Shown: positions 35,811-51,878 of the stretch, piece by piece
How the letters are laid out: each line of letters begins with the position of its first letter
How positions within the stretch are numbered: the first letter of the stretch is position 1
Source of the DNA: Mallotus nudiflorus
Lineage: Eukaryota > Streptophyta > Magnoliopsida > Malpighiales > Euphorbiaceae
Assembly (NCBI GenBank): GCA_947683625.1
Contig: CANTUR010000424.1
Coordinates: 248,001-312,000, forward strand
Reading direction: 5' to 3'
Length of the DNA stretch: 64,000 bases
Made by a program: the position numbers and the translations under genes
The notes under the pieces: generated by a model
What the model was told of the DNA's origin: nothing
Database searches by the model: none
The model's input: the letters and a program-made list of their open reading frames with translations, nothing else

Positions 35811-35820
35811 TATAAAAAGA
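35811..35820 (+). promoter_or_regulatory. TATA box upstream of the small MULE-borne gene
   Basis: TATAAAAAGA lies 70-79 bp before the ATG at 35,890. The intervening sequence is an A/C-rich leader, typical plant core-promoter spacing. Confidence 0.4.
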
Positions 35821-35889
35821 TACAGTTTCTCTGCATAATTTATACCACATTCACATACACATACACATAGATATAAAATTTACTTTTAG

Positions 35890-36314
35890 ATGGTCAGTGG
35901 TTCTTCATATAGTGGTAGAGGCAGAATATGGCTACTACTAGAATTAAATAATGGGTATCACAATTTGAGAGTGTCGGATCCAAAAGAATATTATATAGGA
36001 CTACGATGGGAATAGGAATTTTGAGTTACTAAAGCTGAGCTTGTAGTTGAGCAACTATATGAATTGGGAGCACCTTCTGTTAGACGTTTGTCTTTATCAA
36101 TGCAACGAAGAAACCGATCAGAATATAAAGTTATTGTTAGAAGAATTTGAGAGGAGAAAAATTGAATATCATAGAAAGATCAAGATATTATCTGTTAAAT
36201 CTAGCTAACAATCAGGCTACTACAATGGGCAGGACACTTTTCAAGACAGAGGTTAACAATGTTCTTAATAATCATGCATACATTTCTTACTATGAAATGT
36301 CTGATGAAGAATAA
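35890..36314 (+). pseudogene. Small gene of unknown function carried by the MULE, decayed
   Basis: ATG at 35,890 opens MVSGSSYSGRGRIWLLLELN. The frame goes on through EYYIGLRWE, meets TAG (codon 42) and TGA (codon 45), and continues with AELVVEQLYELGAPSVRRL and RRNRSEYKVIVRRI. After a one-base shift near 36,150 it reads IERSRYYLLNLANNQATTMG and VNNVLNNHAYISYYEMSDEE, then stops at 36,314, about 140 residues in all. The composition is protein-like throughout and a TATA box sits 70 bp upstream, so this is a dead gene rather than chance. It lies head to head with the PMD gene, sharing a roughly 530-bp spacer. The basic middle segment could bind DNA, but no family is recognised. Confidence 0.5.
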
Positions 36315-36668
36315 TTTATTAATGTTATTGCATATATTATCTTTCTTCATTTGATATTTCAATATCATATCAGATGAACATTCAATTGAGTGCTTATTGA
36401 ATTATACAATCTAGCTTGTCCTACATCTCCATCTTCTAATTACTGTCATGAATGGCATTTAAAAAATTCTCTATCCAAATGTATTTTAATACAACTGTTC
36501 TCCTCTCTAATATGATATAATGAATTTTGTGTTTTATTCATATTACATTGTGTCATTCGAATTGCTCGTGCTTTAGGTATACATATATTAAGTTCAATGG
36601 CTTATTCATGAAGTGCTTCAAATTACCGTTGCTGATATTGCCATTCTTCAATCATTTTCATTATAACA

Positions 36669-38162
36669 TGTTGACCATTTGCATGATCAAACTCCAAATT
36701 TTGGACTTTGACAAACAATTTTTATACTAATAATTTCAATTAAGTGTATGGGGAATTATATACCATACATATACCAAGCATATACACTTTTGGATAAATA
36801 GTGACTTTTCGGGCAAATTGAACCTCTAAGATTCAAGAAGGCTTTTGACATCTTTAGAGCTCTTAAATGCGAAAATAAGCTTCTTAACATTTGAAGTAGA
36901 CATCTTGAGCTTTCTGAATTGGGCTTATTTGTCAAAATCCAAGTTCATTTGGTTATGTAAATTTTGAGTTGAAATACAAATATACGTTTGCCATCTCAGA
37001 CTGCACATCTTTTAGTATTTTGGACATATCTTGAGTTACAGAAGTCCAATTAAGGTGATTTAAAATGCCATGAAAATATAAATCAAATATCTACAATTTT
37101 TATGAATAAAATATGGGCAAATTAAAATTTCTTTAGGAGCATATCATGGCTTTAACTTGTGTATAGCTGTCTGACATTATTCTACAATTCAAATTTCACA
37201 ACCCTTAGTAATTTAATGTATCCTGAGCTACAGAAGTCAAATTTACATGATTCAAAATGCTATGGAAATATAATTCAAATATATAAAGCTTTCATGAAGA
37301 AATTATGGGCAAATTAAAATTTCTTCAGGAGCAAATCACGGCTTTAATTTGGGTATAGCTGTCTGACTATAGTCTGCATTACAAATTGCATAACCCTTAG
37401 TATTTTGGACATATCTTGAGCTAAAGAAGTCCAATTTAGGTGATTCAAATTGATATGGAAATCTAATTCAAATATCTACAGCTTTTATGAAAAAAGCATA
37501 GGAAAATTCAAACTTCTTGAGGAGGAAATTACGGTTTCCATCCATGAATAGCTGTTTGATAACATCAATCTCAATAATTCAAAATATAGACGTTGGACAC
37601 ATCATTTGCACCTCCAAAAGCTATATTTTTTAGTATAAATACCTCTAGAGCTGAATGGAAGTTAAGAAACTTGTTTATCATTCATTATTTCTTAAGCATT
37701 CATTGAGCTCTCAAATTCTCTTAAATAATTCTTTATTTGTATAAATCTTGTAAGAGTTGGGTGTGTGTTAGAAATAGAATTTCTCTTCATCTTAAATCTT
37801 AGGTTGGATTAGAAGGGAAGTGAGATTTATTTCTAAAGGAATTGGTTTAAGTGTTGTCCATTAAAATACTTGGGTTTTGGTTTTTTGAGTGAGCCTTGAA
37901 AACTCATGTTGTAAGGTTATAAAAGTGAGCCATAAAACTCTTGTATAATCTCAATCTTGTGAATAAGATTATGGGTGATTGAAAGTCCTAACTTGGGGAT
38001 AAGTTAGGTGGAGAGGTAGGATTGTTGTTGAATCCGAACTCCTTAAATCTTTGTGTTCTTCATTGTTCCTTCTCAATTTCTATTTAATTCTTGCAAAGAA
38101 TTCTTTTAATTTCTCATTTTTATTTGATAGTCCTATTCACCCCCCTTCTAGGACTCTTTTCA
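36669..38162 (+). repeat. 5' LTR of the SIRE-like copia element
   Basis: 1,494 bp, starts TGTTGACCATTTGCATGATC and ends CTCTTTTCA before the primer site. Visibly much closer to its partner than the two LTRs of the LARD-like element are to each other: in the stretch 36,740-36,960 about one base in twenty differs. So the copia insertion is younger. Inside are several loosely repeated blocks (TATCTTGAG(T/C)TA...GAAGTCCAATT at about 37,025, 37,205 and 37,400). Confidence 0.9.
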
Positions 38163-38212
38163 ATTGGTATCAGAGCTTGAATTCTAGGTACTTCATTACT
38201 AGAATACAAGAT

Positions 38213-39340
38213 TATGGGGAGTGAATCATAAAACATCTCTTCTTTTAGACCATTTTTTAATGGTAGTGACTATCCACATTAGAAATTCAAAATGAAATTA
38301 TATCTTGATTGTGATTCCATTAAACTTTAGGACATTGTCCTAAGAGGTTGGGAATCACCTACAACTATCATTGATGGTGTGGTAACTACTCTTGCAAGAA
38401 GCCAACGAAGTATTGATCAAAAGGAAGAAAATCATAAAAATAAAAAGGTTATGATTACTCTAGTCTCTTTAAAAAACCACTACAAAGGCAATATTCAAGT
38501 AAAAAGTAAGAAGGTTCAACTTCATATATATGAATATGAACTCTTCAAAATGAAGCCTTATGAATCAATCATGGAGATGACAAATCATCTCAATGCTCTC
38601 CTCATAACCCTTAAGAAACTTGAAAAATATTTCTTTAAGGAAGAAGTAAACAACAAGATTCTAAAAATCCTACCTAAGAAGGATTGGGAATCTCATGTTA
38701 CTTTAATTGAGGAAGCTGAAGACCTCTCCACCTTATCAACTGATCTGCTCACTGGTAAGCTCTTAACACATAAGCTCACTATCAAGCAAAGACGTGAAGA
38801 ACAAGAAGAGAAAGAAGAAAAGAAAAAGAGCATTGCTCTAAAAGCTCTTCAAGAAGATAGTGAAGAGGAAAGCATCAAATTCTAGTGATGAAAATGGTGA
38901 CATTGTCATGCTCATTAGGAATTTCAAGAAGTTTTTTAGAAAGAAAAACTTCTCAAGAATAAGGGACTTCAATAAGAAGTACGAAGGAGATGGGAAGAAG
39001 AAAATAAGAGGTTACTTACTATGAATGCAAGAAACTGGGACACATTAGAAGTGAATGTCCCAAACTCAAATTAAAAAGCAAGGGAGCAAAAGATAAGAAT
39101 AAGGCATTTAAAGCTACTTGGGATGATTCCTCCGAATCTGAAGAGGAAGATGAACAACAAGAAGTTGCCAATCTTTGCTTCATGGCCATTGAAAATGAAA
39201 ATGAGGTACCATCCACTTCTTATTCTTCCTTTGATGATTGTGATGAATATTGTGATGATAATAATGAGAGCTCTATTGTGAGCAAATTACTTGTTGAATG
39301 CAAAAGTTTGTTATCTAAAAAGAAACAATATAAACATAGT
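38213..39340 (+). pseudogene. Copia gag with CCHC knuckle, broken
   Basis: ATG at 38,213. After stops at codons 6, 23 and later, the frame is open at 38,379-38,885 with VMITLVSLKNHYKGNIQ, YELFKMKPYESIMEMTNHLN and LTGKLLTHKLTIKQRREEQ, the UBN2 gag signature of SIRE-type elements. A knuckle remnant YYECKKLGHIRSECPKL follows (about 39,013-39,063), whose first Cys is replaced by Tyr. An acidic stretch (SESEEEDEQQEVANLCFMA) comes next. 39,340-40,140 continues as degraded Lys/Ser-rich gag C-terminus with a second knuckle-like CSYCMIKGHTNNVC (about 40,030). Confidence 0.75.
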
Positions 39341-40199
39341 TAGCTAACTTAAATAAGCATTTTGAATGTTTAAAAATTGATTTTGCTAAACTTGGTGCAT
39401 CAAATGAAAAACTAGTTAGTAATGCTAAATCTTCTAATTCTTTGGAAGATTAACCTAAGAAAGCAAATGATGAAAATCATAAGTTTTCTAAAGAAGTCTT
39501 AGAATTAAAAAATTCCATTACTAAATTTAAGAGAGGAAAAGAAACTTTAGATAGTCTTTTTTATTCTCAAAAATTTCATGGAGATACTCATGGAATTGGA
39601 TATAAGAATGGAATGTCTTCATCATCTTCATCAAATATTAATTTTGTAAAAGCTTCATATGATTCCACTCTTTCAACCACCAAATCAAATGAGACTTAAG
39701 CTTTCGAAGCTAAAAGATCTCATGTGTTAAATAACAAGGAAAAGTCTCATGAGATTCATCCTTCATTAACACAAAGAGGTAAGGCTCAAACTAGAGCACC
39801 TAAACCCAAGCATGCTTATATGTAGATTAGACACAACTATAATAGGCATGCTACATAATACACTGCACATAAATATGTTGCACAAAATTATCGAAATACA
39901 CATCACCATTGCCAATGCATGTCTCATATAATGACACAAAATAATAGGAGATACAAATAACACTAAAGGCATGTTCTACACACTAGGAAAGCATTTCATC
40001 CTAGGAGGAATAAATTTGAAAATATTGTATGTTCTTATTGCATGATCAAAGGACATACTAATAATGTGTGCTTAAATAGAAGACTGCATATGAATTTACT
40101 TCCTACGGATTGTCTTGAAACTAACCAACCTAGACCAAGAAAGGTTTGGGTCCAAAAGAACACTTAAATTATATTGTGTAGATGTGCTGGAAATCCACA

Positions 40200-40445
40200 A
40201 GAACATAAAGCAAGTGATATCTCAATAGTGGATGTTCAAGGCATATGATAGGAGACAAAGAGCAATTCAACAAACTTAACGCTAAAGATGGAGGACACGT
40301 TACTTTCAGAGATAATGCAAAAGGAAAAATCATTGGCATTAGAGAAATAGGTAAGCCTCAATCCTTATCTATACATCATGTTTTGTTTATTTATGGTCTT
40401 AAACATAATCTACTTAGTATAAGTCAATTATGTAACTTTTTATCC
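40200..40445 (+). pseudogene. Copia protease, active site lost
   Basis: ORF 40,245-40,448 reads MIGDKEQFNKLNAKDGGHV, then GIREIGKPQSLSIHHVLFI and LKHNLLSISQLC, the C-terminal half of copia protease. Immediately upstream, where W-Y-x-D-S-G-C-S-R-H is expected, the frame is shifted and the D-S-G triad is damaged. The product would process the Gag-Pol polyprotein. Confidence 0.7.
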
Positions 40446-40579
40446 TAAAAATTGCTTTGTTAGTAGTCTTGATGAAAATAAAATTATTTTTAATGATGAA
40501 AGAGTAGACAATGTTTATGTTATTGATTTGAATAAAATTGATAACAAAGACATAAAATGCTTAGTGTCTATCTCCCATA

Positions 40580-41460
40580 ACATATGGACATAGCATAGAA
40601 GATTAGAACATACAAATTTTGAGCTTTTGAACGATCTTTGCAAACATGAACTTGTAATTGGTTTACCTAAGCTTGAATTCACTAAAGATAAACCTTGTGA
40701 TGTTTGTTAAAAGGGAAAATAATCTAAGTCCTCATTTAAGATAAAAAATGTAGTGTCCACCTCTAAGCCACTTGAACTTATACATATGGATTTATTTGGA
40801 CCAACTAGAGTTGTTAGTCTCAGTGGAACGCACTATGCTTATGTATTGGTTGATGACTACTCTAGATACACTTTGGTGAGTTTTCTGGCTCATAAGAATG
40901 ATGCATTTAAAGCTTTTGAAAATTTTTCAAAAAGAGTTCAAAAAGAAAAAGGATTTTGTATTTCATCCATTAGAAGTGTTCATGGAACCAAATTTGAAAA
41001 TGAATTTTTCAAAAACTATTGTAATGAAAATGGTATTTCTCATACATTTTCATCTCCTAGAATCCCTCAAAGAAATTGGGTAGTTGAAAGGTAAAATAAA
41101 ACTCTTGTGGAAATGGCTAGAACAATGCTTTATGAGTATAATTTGCCTTTATATTTTTGGGTGGAAGCCATTAACACATCTTGTTATATTTCAAACTAAT
41201 TTTTCAAAAGATCAATTTTAAATAAAACATCTTATGAGCTATGGAACAATAGAAAACCCAAAATCTCATATCTAAGAGTATTTGGATGTAAGTGCTTTAT
41301 ATTGAACACCAAGGATAATCTTGGAAAATTTGATTCCAAAGCTGATGAAGGAATTTTCCTAGACTATTCCATCTCTAACAAAGCATATAAGGTCTTTAAT
41401 AAGAGAACTCTAGTAGTTAAAGAGTCAATGCATATGGTATTTAATGAATCAAACTAACTT
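40580..41460 (+). pseudogene. Copia integrase, catalytic Asp replaced
   Basis: The HHCC module (40,598-40,720) ends PCDVC followed by stops. The core (40,753-41,094) has LELIHMDLFGPTRVVSLSG and VLVDDYSRYTLVSFLAHK. The second catalytic Asp, in the usual I-R-S-D-H-G, is Val here (IRSVHGTKFENEF). The third motif reads IPQRNWVVER*NK instead of P-Q-Q-N-G-V-V-E-R-K-N. The C-terminal part continues to VFGCKCFILNTKDNLGKFD (41,280-41,340). It would insert the cDNA into the genome; it cannot be active. Confidence 0.85.
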
Positions 41461-41547
41461 GATCCTATAAAGGATGTTTGTAGTGTTAATGATCTTGTAG
41501 GTGACAATAAGATTATAGAAACACAAGAAGAAAATGCTAGTAAGCCT

Positions 41548-43273
41548 TTGGAACTTAAAGATCCAGGTAAGAAGGAAAATGAGGAGACATCTCAACCTAC
41601 CTTGAAGGATGAACTTCCAAAGGATTGGCAATTCAAGAAAGCTCACCCTCAAGACCTCATTATAGATGACACTATAAAAGGGGTAACTACTAGATCTCAA
41701 TTAAAGTCTATTATTAATTTAACCTTCATTTCTCAAATTGAACCCAAAAATATTGATGATGCTTTATGTGATGAATTTTGGATCCTTGCTTTGCAAGAAG
41801 AGTTAAATCAATTTGAGAGAAACAAGGTTTGGACCTTGGTTCCTAGACCTAAACATCATCCTATTATAGGCACTAAATGGGTGTTTAGAAATAAGATGAA
41901 TGAACAAGGTGTCATAACTAGGAATAAAGCTAGACTAGTAGCTAAAGGATATAATTAAGAGGAAGGCATTGATTATGATGAAACCTTTGTCCCCGTTGTA
42001 AGGTTAGAAGCTATTAGGATGCTACTTGCATTTGCATCATACATGGATTTTAAAATTTATTAAATGGATGTTAAAAGTGCATTTTTAAATGGTTTTATTA
42101 AAGAGGAGGTATATGTTGAACAACCTCCGGGTTTTGAAAATTTTAACTCTCCAAATCATGTTTTTAAATTGTTAAAAGCATTGTATGGATTGAAAAAAGC
42201 TCCAAGAGCTTGGTATGAAAGATTGAGTAACTTTTTACTAGAGAAAGGTTTCTCTAAAGGAAAGGTTAACACAACTCTTTTCATAAAGAAATCCAAGCAT
42301 GGTGTATTAATTGTTCAAATTTATATTGATGATATTATTTTTGGTGCTACTGACGATTGCTTGTGTGAGGAATTTTCTAAGTAATGCAAGGAGAATTTGA
42401 GATGAGTATGATGGGAGAACTCAAGTTCTTTCTTGGACTTCAAATCAAGCAATGTAAAGATGGGATTTTCATTAATCAAACCAAATATGCAAGGGACATT
42501 CTCAAGAAGTTTAGAATGGATAGAGCTAAATCAACTAAAACTCCAATGAGCACCACAACCAAACTCAACAAGGATGAGAATGGCAAACCGGTTGATAAAA
42601 AGCAATTTAAAGGTATAATCAGATCCCTTCTTTATTTAACCGCTAGTAGACCTGATATTATGTTTACTACTTACTTGTGTGCTAGGTTTCAATCAAGTCC
42701 TAAAGAGTCTCATTTGAATGCTACTAAAAAAAATTCAAATATCTTTATGGTACAATGCATTTAGGACTTTGGTATCCTAGGAGTTCTTCTTTTGACTTGA
42801 TTAGTTATTCTAATGCTGATTTTTCCGGTAGCTTACTAGATAGAAAAAGCTTTTTCGGAACTTGTCAAATTTTAGGAAATTGCTTAGCTTCTTAGTTTAG
42901 TAAGAAATAAGTTTCGATTGCCTTGTCCACCGCTGAAGCAACAAATGTGGCGGCTAGTTGTTTTTGCACCCAAGTTCTATGGCAAAAACAATAACTTTTG
43001 GACTATGGCATTGATATTAATCACATTCCAATTAAATGTGACAATACAAGTGCTATAAACCTTAGTAAAAATCCCATTCAACATTCTAGAACTAAGTGTA
43101 TTGACATTAGACATCATTTCTTGTGTAATAATGTGCAAAATGGTGATATTTGCCTTAATTTTGTTGATATTAATGATCAATTAGCAGACATCTTTACCAA
43201 GCCTCTTTATGAGGAAAGATTAAATTTTATTAAGCATGAACTTGGTATGATTGATGGCTCAAGCTTGTCTTGA
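41548..43273 (+). pseudogene. Copia reverse transcriptase and RNase H, several stops
   Basis: RT begins in 41,548-41,958 (NQFERNKVWTLVPRPKHHP, IGTKWVFRNKMNEQGV) and continues in 42,064-42,384 ([34 protein letters not shown], catalytic YIDDII). 42,384-42,764 follows with MQGEFEMSMMGELKFFLG and SRPDIMFTTYLCARFQ. RNase H (42,780-43,273) ends LADIFTKPLYEERLNFIKHE. Breaks lie at 41,957, 42,061, 42,381 (a TAA at the ORF joint), 42,762 and in the RNase H. The catalytic residues of RT are still present. Confidence 0.85.
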
Positions 43274-43766
43274 TCACTTGTTAAATTGATGAATTGATGT
43301 TTGGATTCTTATATAATTATGTGCTTTAAAAAAAAATTATTTTCAGCGTCATGTATATATTTTGTTTTAAAAGTATTTACTTTAGCAAATTTACTTCATA
43401 TACATGATATATTATATTTCCCATTTGCATGATCTTTGTATTAATTTTATTTGATTTGAATTTATTTCACAAAAATTTTTTATGCATGCATAATAACAAT
43501 ATAAGTGTGGCTAGTTTTGTCCTTGTGATAAAAAGCCTTGTTTTGCTTACTTTGTTTATATATGACATGAATTTTTTTTTAATTTATGTATGACTATCAA
43601 TTATGCTTATACTTGCCAAATTCATATTCATGTATAAATTCTTCTTGGGAATGGTTTTTATATTTAAAAATGAAATTACTTTCATAAAGATTTTGAGTAT
43701 CTTTGCTTTCATTGTTTTGATTATTGATCTTTTATTCCCTCTGTTATTATTGGCTCCCTTAGGTCT

Positions 43767-47122
<3,356 letters not shown>

Positions 47123-47321
47123 AAGTTGGTATCAGAGCGTGGTTTTCTGTGTCAGGGCTTAGTTGTGTGAGTTATGGCCCTAGTTTTCAAAGTTGTGTTT
47201 TCTTTTGAACTACTGTAGTGAATTAGGTTCAAGAATGTCTTGATAAGTATTCCTTGTTTAGTTTTCTGCGTTATTCCTCCGTTGTCTGTTTTGTCTGAAT
47301 CATTCTATTTGTCTTTTCAAA

Positions 47322-48560
47322 ATGAGGAGGCGAGTGCGTGTCGCTCCACCGGTCATAGAGGCTGAGGATGATGAGTCCTTTTAGGATGATGTTTTACCTC
47401 CTGAGTCGCCAGTTAGATGCAAAGGTCATGGCAGAGGTAGACCTCGAGGAGCGGCATGTCACCGTAGACAGAGAGAGATACAGGACGAGGAGCCTGTTGA
47501 GCCTGAGTTTAAGGATATTCCTGTACCTCTAGTTGTTCAGCCTATTCAGCCTGCCTATCAGCAGGATATGTCTGACCCTGAGGCAGCTCTGTTCTATACT
47601 AGAGTTGGCAGGATTGCTTTCGATGGGACTTCCGATTCGTTAGATTTTCTGCATGCGATCGAGACTAGGACTTGGACTGCTCACAACTAGTACCAGCGGA
47701 TCCTAATCGTCGAGCTATCTGTTGAGGGACTAGCCCTGGACTGGTTTATTTAGATGATCCAGCCTTACATGACGGCGATAACTTGGGCTCAGTTCAGAGA
47801 GCGGTTTATGAGGAGATTTTGTCCATAGCCTCTCCGTATAAGCTATCGTCTCAGACTTACCAGCATTTCTCGCAGTGATCAATCAGTAGAGGAGTACACC
47901 CGAGAGTTCCTTCGACTGGGTAGATATGCAGAGGATCTTATGTGAGCTCAGTATTTCGCAGTCACCACCTATGTCACTGGATTAGGTTCAGTATTTACTG
48001 GTATGCCTACAGCAGGCCTTACTCTAGAGTCTGTTATTGAGTTGGCCAAGGAGATTGAGCTAAGGCTAGTCAGGCATGGAGCTATGCCTGATTATTACCA
48101 GCTGGGTGTGCAGTCAGGTGGATTACAGACTACTCCATATTCGAGTTTTCATATTGGTTCGAGTAGTCAGCAGAGAGGTCCGACTCAGCAGAGTCAGAGA
48201 CAGCAGCAACAAGTGCATCGGAGTAGTAGACCTGGTCGTGGAGGTCAGCATAGATCATTTAGATTCGGGTCAGGTGCTTCAAGCAGCAGTAGTGGATGTA
48301 GTTCTAGATCAACTGCCAGTGTTTGCCAGACCTGCGGTAGAGTCCATCAGGGACCATGTTATCTGACACCCGCTGACATGCTTTAGATGCGGGCAGACAA
48401 GACATTATGCCAGATCATGTCCTTACTCCAGGTATCAGCAGCCGCAGATTCCGTGATTTCCTCAGCAGTCGATTGCCAGTGCTGCACCTGTTCCATTTCA
48501 GTTGCCTCCAGCCCAGCATCAGAGTTCCACTCAGCTTGTTCCACAGCAAGTACCAGAGGA
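47322..48560 (+). pseudogene. Gypsy gag with zinc knuckle, broken
   Basis: ATG at 47,322 (MRRRVRVAPPVIEAEDDE), then an Arg/Gly-rich stretch and the capsid: RIAFDGTSDSLDFLHAIE, LSVEGLALDWF, AQFRERFMRRFCP, EEYTREFLRLGRYAEDLM. ORF 48,003-48,386 has GMPTAGLTLESVIELAKEIE, a Gln/Ser-rich region and the knuckle start CQTCGRVHQGPC, followed by a broken second half (CFRCGQTRHYARSC-like, read across a stop and shift near 48,385). At least five stops, mostly TAG and TAA in place of Gln or Trp codons. Confidence 0.8.
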
Positions 48561-48699
48561 GGTGCCAGAGGTGTTAGCCAAGCTTCTACCAGTCAACAGG
48601 GAGGATGAGGATAGGCCAGAGTTTTCCATCTTACTCAGCAAGATGCTCAGGCATCCAATGCAGTCATGGCAGGTATTGTTTCTATTTATTACCTGGATG

Positions 48700-49150
48700 C
48701 ATAGGTTCTGTTTGATCCGGGTGCCACGCATTCGTTCTTTTCTCCTATTTTTACTTCCAAGTCTTGTTGGTAAGCTTCAAGGATGGCTTTTCCTTTGTCT
48801 GTCGCCACTCCTCTGAGTGATTCTTTGGACACCGATATTGTTCTTTATGGTTGTCCAGTTCTCATGGTAGATAGAGAATTATCTGCTGATTTGATTATAT
48901 TGGAGGTGATGAAATTTAATGTCATTTTGGGTATGGATTGCTTATCTCATCACTATACCGTGGTGGATTGTCGGAATAAAGAGGTGACTTTTAGAATTCC
49001 TGGTGAAGAAGAATTTAAGTTTGTGGGTGATAGGAGTTCAGCACCTCAGAATCTAATTTCTACTATTATGGCTAGGAAGTTGCTGAGGAAAGGTTGCCAG
49101 GGATATTTGGCATTGGTCAGGGTTGCTTCAGTGGAGAAGTTGTCACTCAC
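48700..49150 (+). pseudogene. Gypsy protease
   Basis: The active-site region reads YYLDA*VLFDPGATHSFFS across frames (about 48,687-48,745), the D-P-G-A-T-H-S-F form found in chromovirus proteases. ORF 48,783 onward continues with [19 protein letters not shown] and [19 protein letters not shown], the end of the protease fold. The frameshift between these parts makes it inactive. Confidence 0.75.
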
Positions 49151-50566
49151 AAATGTTCCTGTTGCCTGTGATTTTTTTGATGTTTTTCCTGAGGAGTTGC
49201 CAAGTTTACCACCTTATAGAGAGATTGAGTTATGTATAGATGTGGTTCCAGGTATTACTCTTATATTTATGCCACCCTACAAAATGGCTCCTATAGAGTT
49301 GAAAGAGTTGAAGGAGCAGTTGCAAGAATTGCTAGATAAGGGTTTTATCAGACCCAGTGTTTCTCCTTGGGGTGCACCAGTCTTGTTTATAAAGAAGAAG
49401 GATGGTACCCTGAGACTGTGCATTGACTATAGAGAGCTGAACAAGGTGACAGTGAAGAACAAGTATCCTCTCCTGAGGATAGATGATTTGTTTGATCAGT
49501 TACAGGGTGCACAGTTCTTTTCTAAGATTAATCTGAGGTCGGGATATCATCAGTTGCGGATCAGTGAAGCCGATGTTCCAAAAACGGCATTCCGTACTCG
49601 ATATGGCCACTATGAGTTTCTGTTGATGTCTTTTGGTTTGACTAATGAACCAACAGCTTTTATGGACCTTATGAATAGGGTATTCAGACTGTATGTGGAT
49701 CAGTTTGTGGTAGTCTTCATTGATGATATACTGGTATATTCGAGGAGTATAGAGCAGCATGTATATCACTTGAGGACTGTACTGCAGACACTGAGAGATC
49801 ATCAGTTTTATGCTAAATTCTCAAAGTGTGACTTCTGGATGGAGAGTGTTTCTTTTCTTGGACACGTGGTGTCGAAGGTATCCAGGTTGATCCATAGAAG
49901 ATTGAGGCAATGTCTGAATGGCCTAGACCAACTTCTGTTACTAAGATTCGGAGTTTTCTAGGATTAGTCGGGTACTATAGGTAGTTTGTGCAGGATTTTT
50001 CCAGAATTGCAGCCCCTATGACTCGCTTGACTCATAAGAATGTTAGATTCGAGTGGTCAGAAGTTTGTGAGAATAGTTTCCAGTTGTTGAAGGAGACATT
50101 GACCATAGCTCAAGTGTTAGCTTTGCCTAATAGTGTGGACAAGTTCACAGTTTATTGTGATGCCTCTAGATTTGGCCTTGGTTGTGTGTTAATGCAAAAT
50201 GGTATGGTGATAGCCTATTCTTCGAGGCAGTTGAAGAAGCATGAGCAGAACTATCCTACATATGGCCTTGAGATGGCTGCAGTGATCTTTGCTCTCAAGA
50301 TTTGGAGACATTACCTGTACGGGGTGACTTATGAGATTTTTACTGATCACAAGAACCTTAAGTATAATTTCCAGCAAAAAGATCTAAATCTGAGGCAGAG
50401 GAGATGGTTGGAATTGTTGAAGGATTATGACTATGAGATTTTATATCATTCGGACAAGGCTAATGTAGTAGCAGATGCCTTGAGTAGAAAGTCCTCAGGC
50501 AGTCTTGCTCACATCAGTGTTAAGAGGAGACCGTTGATCCAAGAGTTGCATCTGTTAGTGGATTAA
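49150..50566 (+). pseudogene. Gypsy reverse transcriptase and RNase H
   Basis: One long frame (48,783-49,961) covers [89 protein letters not shown]. The Asp normally in K-I-D-L-R-S-G-Y-H-Q is Asn, and F-I-D-D is intact. A frameshift near 49,880-49,980 precedes the RNase H frame (49,988-50,566): [63 protein letters not shown]. RNase H looks complete. Confidence 0.85.
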
Positions 50567-50569
50567 GGT

Positions 50570-51863
50570 CTGATGATGAAGCTTAGTAGGTTAGGTGGAT
50601 TGCTAGCTCAGTGTAAAGTGCAATCTGTATTGAGGGATAGGATTAAAGCAGCTCAAATCCGAGATCCTATTCTAAAAGAGCTTACAGAGAATGTTCGAGC
50701 AGGGAAGTTCACTGATTTCACACTCGATGATGATGATGTGTTGTGAATCAGTGGTAGATTGTGTGTTCATGATATGGATGATTTAAGAGAAGAGATCCTA
50801 AAGGAAGCACATTCTACAGCTTATAGCGTACATCTGGGTGTCACTAAGATATACCACAGTATCAGAGATTTATACTGGTGGGACGGATTGAAGAAGGATG
50901 TTGCTGATTATGTTGCTTAAGTGCCTGACGTGTCAGAAAGTGAAAGCTAAACATCATAAGCCTTCTAGGAAGCTTTAGCCTCTTCCTATTCCCAAGTGGA
51001 AGTGGGAAAGGATAGCTATGGATTTTGTGGTTAGTTTACCTCGTTCTAAGGATAGATACGATTCCATCTGGGTGATTGTAGACAGGTTGACTAAGTCTGC
51101 ACATTTCTTACCTGTGAAAGCCACCTATTATGTAGCTAGATTGGTGAAGCTATATGTGAAGCATATTGTGTGCCTTCATAGAGTACCTGTGTCCATTGTG
51201 TCAGACAGAGGTTCAGTGTTTACCTCTCATTTTTGGCAGAAGTTGCAAGAAGTGATAGGCACTAGGTTGGATTTCAATACTGCTTTTCATCCTTAGACAG
51301 ATGGTCAATCTGATAGGACGATCCAGACACTAGAAGATATGTTGAGGATGTGTGTCTTGGATTTGGGAGGTAGCTGGGATGATCATTTGCCACTTATTGA
51401 ATTTGCACATAATAACAGCTACCATAGCAGTATTGGCATGGCACTATATGAGGCATTTTATAGAAGGAAGTGTAGATCCCCTTTGAGTTGGGATGAGATT
51501 GGGGAGAGAGCTTTGACTGGACCTGAGATGGTTCAAGATGCTGCAAAGAAAGTCACCATGATTAAGCACAGATTAGAGATAGTTGTTAGCAGGCAGAAGA
51601 GCTATATGGATCCTAGGCGTAGAGATGTGGAGTTTCAGGTTAGAGACTTTTTTTTTCTGAAGGTGTCTCCGATGAAGGGTGTGATGAGATTTGGCAGGAA
51701 GGGTAAGTTAGCATTGAGATATATCAGACCGTTTGAGATTCTGGAGAGAGTAGGCACTGTTGTATATCGGTTCACTTTGCCCCCGAGTATGTCACAGGTG
51801 CATTCGGTGTTTCATATCTTGATGCTAAGGAAGTATATCTCAGACCCTTCACACGTGTTATAG
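50570..51863 (+). pseudogene. Gypsy integrase
   Basis: The H2C2 zinc domain is split (about 50,800-50,945; CLTCQKVKAKHHKPSRKL after a shift). The core has MDFVVSLPRSKDRYDSIWV (first Asp), VSIVSDRGSVFTSHFWQKL (second Asp) and [18 protein letters not shown], in which the catalytic Glu of Q-S-E-R-T-I-Q is Asp. The C-terminal part (51,339-51,863) contains [19 protein letters not shown], the GPY/F-type DNA-binding module ([19 protein letters not shown]). Stops occur at 50,744, 50,918 and 51,295. Confidence 0.85.
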
Positions 51864-51878
51864 CCCGACAGTGTAGAA

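Noticed and set aside
41449..41700. Minus-strand ORFs opposite copia and gypsy pol (41,449-41,700, 49,500-49,802, 11,100-11,453)
   Set aside because: Shadows of the coding frames on the other strand.
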